From: Isohypsibius dastychi
Lineage: Eukaryota; Tardigrada; Eutardigrada; Parachela; Isohypsibiidae
NCBI GenBank assembly: GCA_034696485.1
Contig: JAQIWT010001160.1
Coordinates: 1 to 12,134, forward strand
DNA: 12,134 bases
Reading direction: 5' to 3'
Positions 8,466 through 12,134 of this stretch are shown here, one piece after another (within the stretch, counting starts at the first letter, position 1; every line of letters starts with the position of its first letter). The notes under the pieces are model-generated. The model did no database searches. It saw only the letters and a program-made list of their open reading frames with translations, and was not told the DNA's origin. The position numbers and the translations under genes are program-made.

Positions 8466-10811
8466 GTGAGTGAGCATAAGGAGTAATTAGCAGTTCGTAA
8501 CGCTGACATTTAGATCGCCCTGTTAAATAAATTTCCATGCTACATTTGTCGAAATATTTAGTGCTCATCCGCGGTTTTCGGGTGAGTCTCTTCCCCTCTT
8601 TCAGTTGGGATATGCGGGAACGGCTCCATCGGGTACCTACCACTGAGCCCCCCCCCCCCCCACCTTGCAAGATACTCACTCTTGGTTCGATTGTTCGGAG
8701 ATTGCCACCCAGCAAACATATATATCTTTATATTAAAGTGCTAACGTTAGTAAGTATGTCACACTGATTGTTTTGAGTGGTTGACTTTTCCACAACTGTA
8801 GACATATGTTCGCCCGCTGTACTATTCTTTCCAGACCCGCTCAGTCCAGATCAAAATAAAGATTGAGCAGCTCATTTGCGATCGTCAAACGTATAATTTA
8901 TCGATTACCAGGGCCAGGGAGTGGTGTATTCCAGAAAACATGCGGATCAAAAACTTCCGGTGGAGTACTTGAAAATCCGAAGGGTTCCCCCATCCGATGG
9001 ACCACCTAACAATCCGAAGGGTTCCCCCCTTCCGGTGGACCACCTAACAATCCGAAGGGTTCGCCCCTTCCGGTGGAACACCTAACAATCCGAAGGGTTC
9101 CCCCCTTCCGGTGGAACACCTTAACCATCCGAGAGGTACCCGCTTCTGGTGGAACACCTAACAATCCGAAGGGTTCCCCCCTTCTGGTGGAACACCTAGC
9201 AATCCGAAGGATTCCCCCCATCCGGTGGAACACCTGACAATCCGAAGGGTTTCCGCTTCTGGTGGAAGACCTAACAATCCGAAGGGTTTGACAGTGTGGG
9301 TTTAGCAGCCTAGCACTTGGGACTCCAGAGTGAATTTTTCGGACTCTGCAGATTTCTGCGCGTAGCGCGGAACACGCAGCTAGTATATATATACTGTGCT
9401 ACCCCGCGACTTCAATGAGCGCGGAGCTATTACAGTTGACGTAACGTCAAAAACACGTCATTCGTAAATGTTTAAACCCTCATTCCACTTCGAGTTCCAC
9501 CACTGGTTAAGGCGCTAGTGATGGACTTGGTAGAAGGGTGAAGGGACCGCAGTTAAGTTTACCTTGGGTGCCTATTAAAGTCGCGAGGTACCCCACGTTG
9601 TGCGCTGCTCGCTCAGCCCCTTAAGCACAAGGCGGCAGTGACACAATCATTTTGAAAATATTAAAGTTGCGGGGTATCAAAGTCGCGGGGTAGCACAGTA
9701 TATATATATATATATATATATATTCAGCCTTTTGTAAGTTTTTTCCATTATGAGATCACGTTCGAAAGTATCAAATGATCGGACTCAAGTGGCTCACCAA
9801 AAAGCCGAATTCACTGCCCCTACCCGTTCTCGATAAGAAAGACTACAGTTTTTGAAAAAACGACATAGATCTACACTGGTCAACAAGGAAAATGTCACCA
9901 GACTTGTCATGTGGTCGGCCACAAAGCCTATGGCGTTTACTGAACAAACAAAGCAACACAGTATTATAGTATTCACAGTATTGACACTAGTCGCAACATC
10001 AGTTTTGGTTCGTCCACTTCAAAATGCGTATTGTTGACGTCCATGAAGTGTTCACATGGTCTATATCAGGTTAGTATGGTCTTCCAAACAGTCAGTGCTA
10101 CACACTGTGGGCTGCGTGCGCTGCCAAGCCAGTGCTACGCACAACTGGTTTCATGCGTACAATGTGCAACGCTAGCTGGCTGCAAATAAGATAATGTAAT
10201 GAGGTATTTTTCTAGAACATCTCGATACCCTGCCAGGAGCTGATGCACATGGAAGTTATTGGTCCGTCCAACACCGGGTCCGGCAGATTCTGAAAGGTCT
10301 TGTTTATCTACATAAATGCGGAATCATTCACACTGACTTAAAACCAGAAAACATTCTGGAGGCTATGGGCGAGCGTCCAACACTGAAAATCTGTGATCTG
10401 GATAGTTACGTCAGCGAAAATCAAGTTGGACTGTGGATTGCCGAAAAAAGAGAACCGGCATATATTCGTCAACATATGACAGGACACTTGCCCTACATGT
10501 CACCAGAGGGGATGGCAGTGCGGCTGGACAACCAAGTTGACCAAATACGGAATTTGGGGACAAAGAGTGACATTTACAGCCTTGGTGTGCTCGCTCTTGA
10601 GTTCTTCATGGGTTATAGTATGGTATTTCAAAACGGTAAAACCCGGAGAGAATTGAGAGGATATGAATTCATGTTATGCGGACCGCCAAAAATTCCTGAA
10701 TGTTGTCCCAGCTTCGCTGATTTTTTGTCGAAATGCCTGGGAATGGAGCCGCAGCATCGCAGTGATGCACAGGCCTTGTTGAATCACGTATTCATTCAGG
10801 AAAAGTTTTGA
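8072..10811 (+). CDS. protein kinase, two exons, probably active, non-RD
   Basis: Exons 8072-8465 and 10216-10811 join in phase 1 to give 329 aa, the size of one kinase domain with little else. Motifs: glycine-rich loop ILADGGFGYIY (31-41), VAIK-type lysine in RLILKLF (Lys65), hinge VMEMWGE (126-132), catalytic loop HTDLKPEN (170-177), DFG variant DLD (192-194), SPE (227-229) for APE, KSDIYSLGVLALEFF (248-262) and subdomain XI Arg313. All residues needed for ATP and metal binding are kept. HRD is HTD, so the arginine that normally contacts a phosphorylated activation loop is missing. Ser/Thr specificity is likely from DLKPEN. The protein starts MM; the first ATG has A at -3. It belongs to the same family as domain 2 of the minus-strand gene. 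Confidence 0.85.
8648..8661 (+). repeat. poly-C tract, 14 bases
   Basis: Uninterrupted C14 in the kinase intron, so the transcript would carry poly-C rather than poly-G here. Confidence 0.95.
8725..9383 (+). mobile_element. possible non-autonomous Helitron, 3' end well placed
   Basis: The 3' end has the expected order: a GC-rich stem-loop CTGCGC-GTA-GCGCGG (9356-9370), ten bases later CTAG (9380-9383), then a T in the flank. Animal Helitrons end in a hairpin about 10-12 bases before CTRR, insert between A and T, and short ones often carry internal minisatellites, as here. The 5' end at 8725 (A before TCTTTATATTAAAG) is a guess from the TC start rule and could be wrong. No Rep/helicase frame is present. 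Confidence 0.45.
8954..9289 (+). repeat. 38-bp minisatellite, about nine copies
   Basis: Units run head to tail with starts near 8954, 8992, 9030, 9068, 9106, 9144, 9182, 9220 and 9257. The common core is AACAATCCGAAGGGTTCCCC followed by TTCCGGTGGAACACCT. Most units are exactly 38 bp; the eighth is 37. Units differ at a few sites; the fifth is the most divergent. Each contains CCGAAGGG and CCCTTCCGG, which can pair as a small hairpin with a one-base bulge. It contains an open minus-strand frame that is merely the repeat translated. Confidence 0.95.
9394..9698. mobile_element. 305-bp inverted-repeat element (MITE) with TA target
   Basis: Both ends start CTGTGCTACCCCGCGACTT (19 bp identical, inverted). 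With the adjoining TA run the perfect inverted match is 29 bp (9384-9412 and 9680-9708). TA flanks both ends, as for Tc1/mariner/pogo-type insertion. Subterminal copies AAAGTCGCGAGGTA (near 9577), AAAGTTGCGGGGTA (near 9663) and AAAGTCGCGGGGTA (near 9680) repeat the end sequence. It is non-coding. TTGACGT-A-ACGTCAA (9436-9450) is a palindrome inside. The family is inferred from the TA duplication only. Confidence 0.65.
9699..9722 (+). repeat. (TA)12 microsatellite
   Basis: An uninterrupted TA run directly after the right end of the inverted-repeat element. A shorter TA run lies at its left end (9384-9393), suggesting insertion into a TA-rich site. Confidence 0.9.
10216..10811 (+). CDS. exon 2 of the plus-strand kinase: C-lobe
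   Basis: It encodes residues 132-329, starting with EHLDTLPG at helix D, then RQILKGLVYLHKCGIIHTD. The activation segment runs from DLD (192) to SPE (227) and is about 35 residues with no insert. The C-lobe ends LLNHVFIQEKF, TGA at 10809-10811. The ALLNHVFI ending is typical of the last helix of Ser/Thr kinases. AATAAA at 11122-11127 is the nearest downstream poly(A) signal seen. Confidence 0.85.
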
Positions 10812-11029
10812 AGCAATATTCTGCTTGATTTCAGGATTATGTTTTGCTTTGGTTATTGTCTGAATGCTTTGTTTGAGCAAGCTCCTCGCCTGCGAACCCG
10901 GGAAGAGCCTGGTGTTTCCACGTTAAACCTGTTTAAAAATATCGTAATTTCAGTTGTCGCGACACGAAGCACGACGATAAGCTTGTCTGTGGGAAGAACA
11001 CATCTTCAGTTTGTTTCTGCTCACATGTG

Positions 11030-11068
11030 TTGGCTGAAACCGTTGGCTGAAACCGTTGGCTGAAACCC
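11030..11068 (+). repeat. 13-bp unit repeated three times
   Basis: TTGGCTGAAACCG occurs three times head to tail, the last copy ending in C instead of G. Confidence 0.9.
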
Positions 11069-11245
11069 ACTGCTGGATTGGTAGCAGATCGATAACCGAA
11101 CAGACCAATGTTTAACCCAGAAATAAATTGTAAACGTCAGTCTCGAGTCAGTAACTCTCAAAAACATAGCGAATAACAGTCTCGGTAGGCAATTGCTGAG
11201 GATTTCGAAAGCAAATATCCAATAGTAGGCCAACCAGCGAGAGAG

Positions 11246-11262
11246 GCGCGCGCTACGCGCGC
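11246..11262. repeat. perfect GC hairpin, 7-bp stem
   Basis: GCGCGCG-CTA-CGCGCGC. On the minus strand it reads CTGCGCGCGTAGCGCGCGC, close to the hairpin at 9356-9370, and is followed 8 bases later by CTGG then T. It may be a second Helitron-type end in reverse orientation, but CTGG is a rare terminus. Confidence 0.5.
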
Positions 11263-11844
11263 AGTGATTTCTTGTAAAATAAGATTGCTCCCTAAAAATC
11301 GCACGTTCTCACCAGATAAAATTTCGAAATAAATATTGCCATCAGACGGATGGAGTAAATGGCAAAATATAGTGCTCCTCTCTCACCTGTTAGGGTGCAG
11401 TCTTTCCCGAAAACACCCAAAATTATTACTTCAAACACCCTCGGTGCCGAGATAAAATCTCCCACAACTTCATATTTCTAGTACTCTTTAATAAAATGAA
11501 AATTATTACGTTAATTGTAGTTAACAAGCAAGCGGCAGTAACGATCTCATATGACCGCCTCTCTCTCTCGGTACGGTTGGTCACTTGCTCTTCCCAATCT
11601 CTCCTTCATCTGCTTGCACGCAGATGCTCTTGTTCTCGTTCTCATTAATTCGTTTGAGGTGAGAAGAATTTCTCAAGCGGCTGCTGAAGTGTGACCTTTC
11701 GATATCTCTTGGTTTCTGTACCAACAGCGATCTCTACCTACGTACGATCTCCATTTTAATTAATATTCAGCCCCAAATATCTTGAAATCCAGACCGGGAA
11801 TCATCTGTTCTTATTGGGATTACACCTGCTGTGATTATCCAAAA

Positions 11845-12124
11845 ATGAGCGACTCCGAAACGGAATATTCTGACGAATCATCTGCACGGTATAATTTGCG
11901 CCTTCAGTCTGGTTCGGCGCAACCTGGGAGCTCCGTCCATGGTTCCATAATTCCAACTATCGCCTCCACTGCCAGATCAAATCAATCCAGTCCCCGGCAT
12001 CATAATCGCAGAGTTATCCAGAAAAAAGCCAAACCTCCCACCCAAGCGCAACGACTTGATACATTGGAGAAACTGGTGACTGAAAACAACAAACGACTAG
12101 CAGAACTGACGAAAAGCACACCAG
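11845..12124 (+). CDS. partial open frame, probable first exon, unknown protein
   Basis: ATG at 11845 in context CAAAAATGAG (A at -3), open to the window edge. The N-terminus is acidic and serine-rich (MSDSETEYSDESSARYNLRL). A Ser/Pro/His-rich, basic middle follows (RSNQSSPRHHNRRVIQKK), then a predicted coiled coil with heptad leucines (RLDTLEKLVTENNKRLAELT). CAG before GTGAGC at 12125 fits a splice donor (phase 1), but the frame also continues past it. The layout resembles a retrotransposon Gag N-terminus or a chromatin or adaptor protein; neither is shown. Seeing the next exon would decide. Confidence 0.5.
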
Positions 12125-12134
12125 GTGAGCAGCG

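Larger units (their letters stand above)
8466..10215 (+). other. 1750-nt hinge intron loaded with repeats
   Basis: Donor GTGAGT, acceptor TATTTTTCTAG, phase 1, splitting the codon after EMWG. Within it lie a C14 tract, a nine-copy minisatellite, a Helitron-type end, a 305-bp inverted-repeat element and a (TA)n run. From 9725 to 10215 I see only short features, such as a CAGTG-CTACA-CACTG hairpin at 10093-10107 whose CAGTGCTAC word recurs at 10130. An AATAAA at 8526-8531 lies just after the donor. Confidence 0.75.
10812..11844. other. non-coding stretch between the kinase and the last open frame
   Basis: It holds a 13-bp triplication, an AATAAA at 11122-11127, a GC-rich hairpin at 11246-11262, and pyrimidine-rich DNA at 11560-11650. 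A TGTTAGGG at 11389 followed by AATAAA near 11491 made me consider an LTR, but no primer-binding site or second LTR is visible. Confidence 0.4.

Noticed and set aside
9006-9233. Open minus-strand frame of 75 codons with repeated GEPFGLLG-like words
   Set aside because: It is the 38-bp minisatellite translated; repeat units that lack stops give such frames automatically.
8954-9289. CRISPR-like array of regularly spaced repeats
   Set aside because: The 38-bp units abut with no unique spacers, the setting is a eukaryotic intron, and no cas genes exist.
10674-11233. Minus-strand frames opposite and beyond the kinase C-lobe
   Set aside because: The first is antisense to a clear kinase exon; the others show no domain or coding pattern.
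11389-11730. 5' LTR of a retrotransposon upstream of the last open frame
   Set aside because: TGTTAGGG and AATAAA are suggestive, but no TGG primer-binding site follows a CA end and the second LTR is outside the window.

Overview
The window looks like nuclear DNA of a eukaryote, most likely an invertebrate animal, although the sequence alone does not fix the taxon. Coding frames join only through GT-AG introns (53-56 nt at one locus, 929 and 1750 nt elsewhere). Non-coding DNA is rich in microsatellites, long poly-G/poly-C tracts, short inverted-repeat elements and a Helitron-like terminus. No operons, Shine-Dalgarno sites, rRNA or tRNA genes were seen.

Two divergent protein-kinase-fold genes are well supported. 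Locus 1 (minus strand, 3563 to 203) encodes two kinase-like domains in tandem, built from six exons whose frames and phases all agree. Both domains have lost the catalytic-loop aspartate (HGN in domain 1, HTL in domain 2), so the product is probably a tandem pseudokinase. Near its 3' end one intron plus 81 nt of exon is duplicated in tandem. Locus 2 (plus strand, 8072 to 10811) is a single-domain kinase of 329 aa in two exons. It keeps the lysine, the catalytic aspartate and the metal-binding aspartate, in the unusual forms HTD and DLD, so it may be active. All three domains carry a phase-1 intron at the hinge between the lobes, and locus 2 and domain 2 share the HT catalytic-loop variant, so they probably belong to one locally expanded family.

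Layout: 1-202, 3' flank of locus 1. 203-3563, tandem pseudokinase gene with a 929-nt first intron. 3564-8071, mostly non-coding spacer with a short retroelement-like peptide, a decayed inverted-repeat element, a TTTTCG-type repeat in both orientations around a G24 tract, and weak candidate exons on the minus strand. 8072-10811, kinase gene; its 1750-nt intron holds a C14 tract, a 38-bp minisatellite, a Helitron-type 3' end and a 305-bp inverted-repeat element beside a (TA)n run. 10812-11844, non-coding with a 13-bp triplication and a GC-rich hairpin. 11845-12124, a probable first coding exon on the plus strand that leaves through a GTGAGC donor near the window edge.

A working idea, inferred only: the active-looking kinase and the tandem pseudokinase could act together as enzyme and regulator or scaffold. 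Nothing in the sequence proves an interaction.
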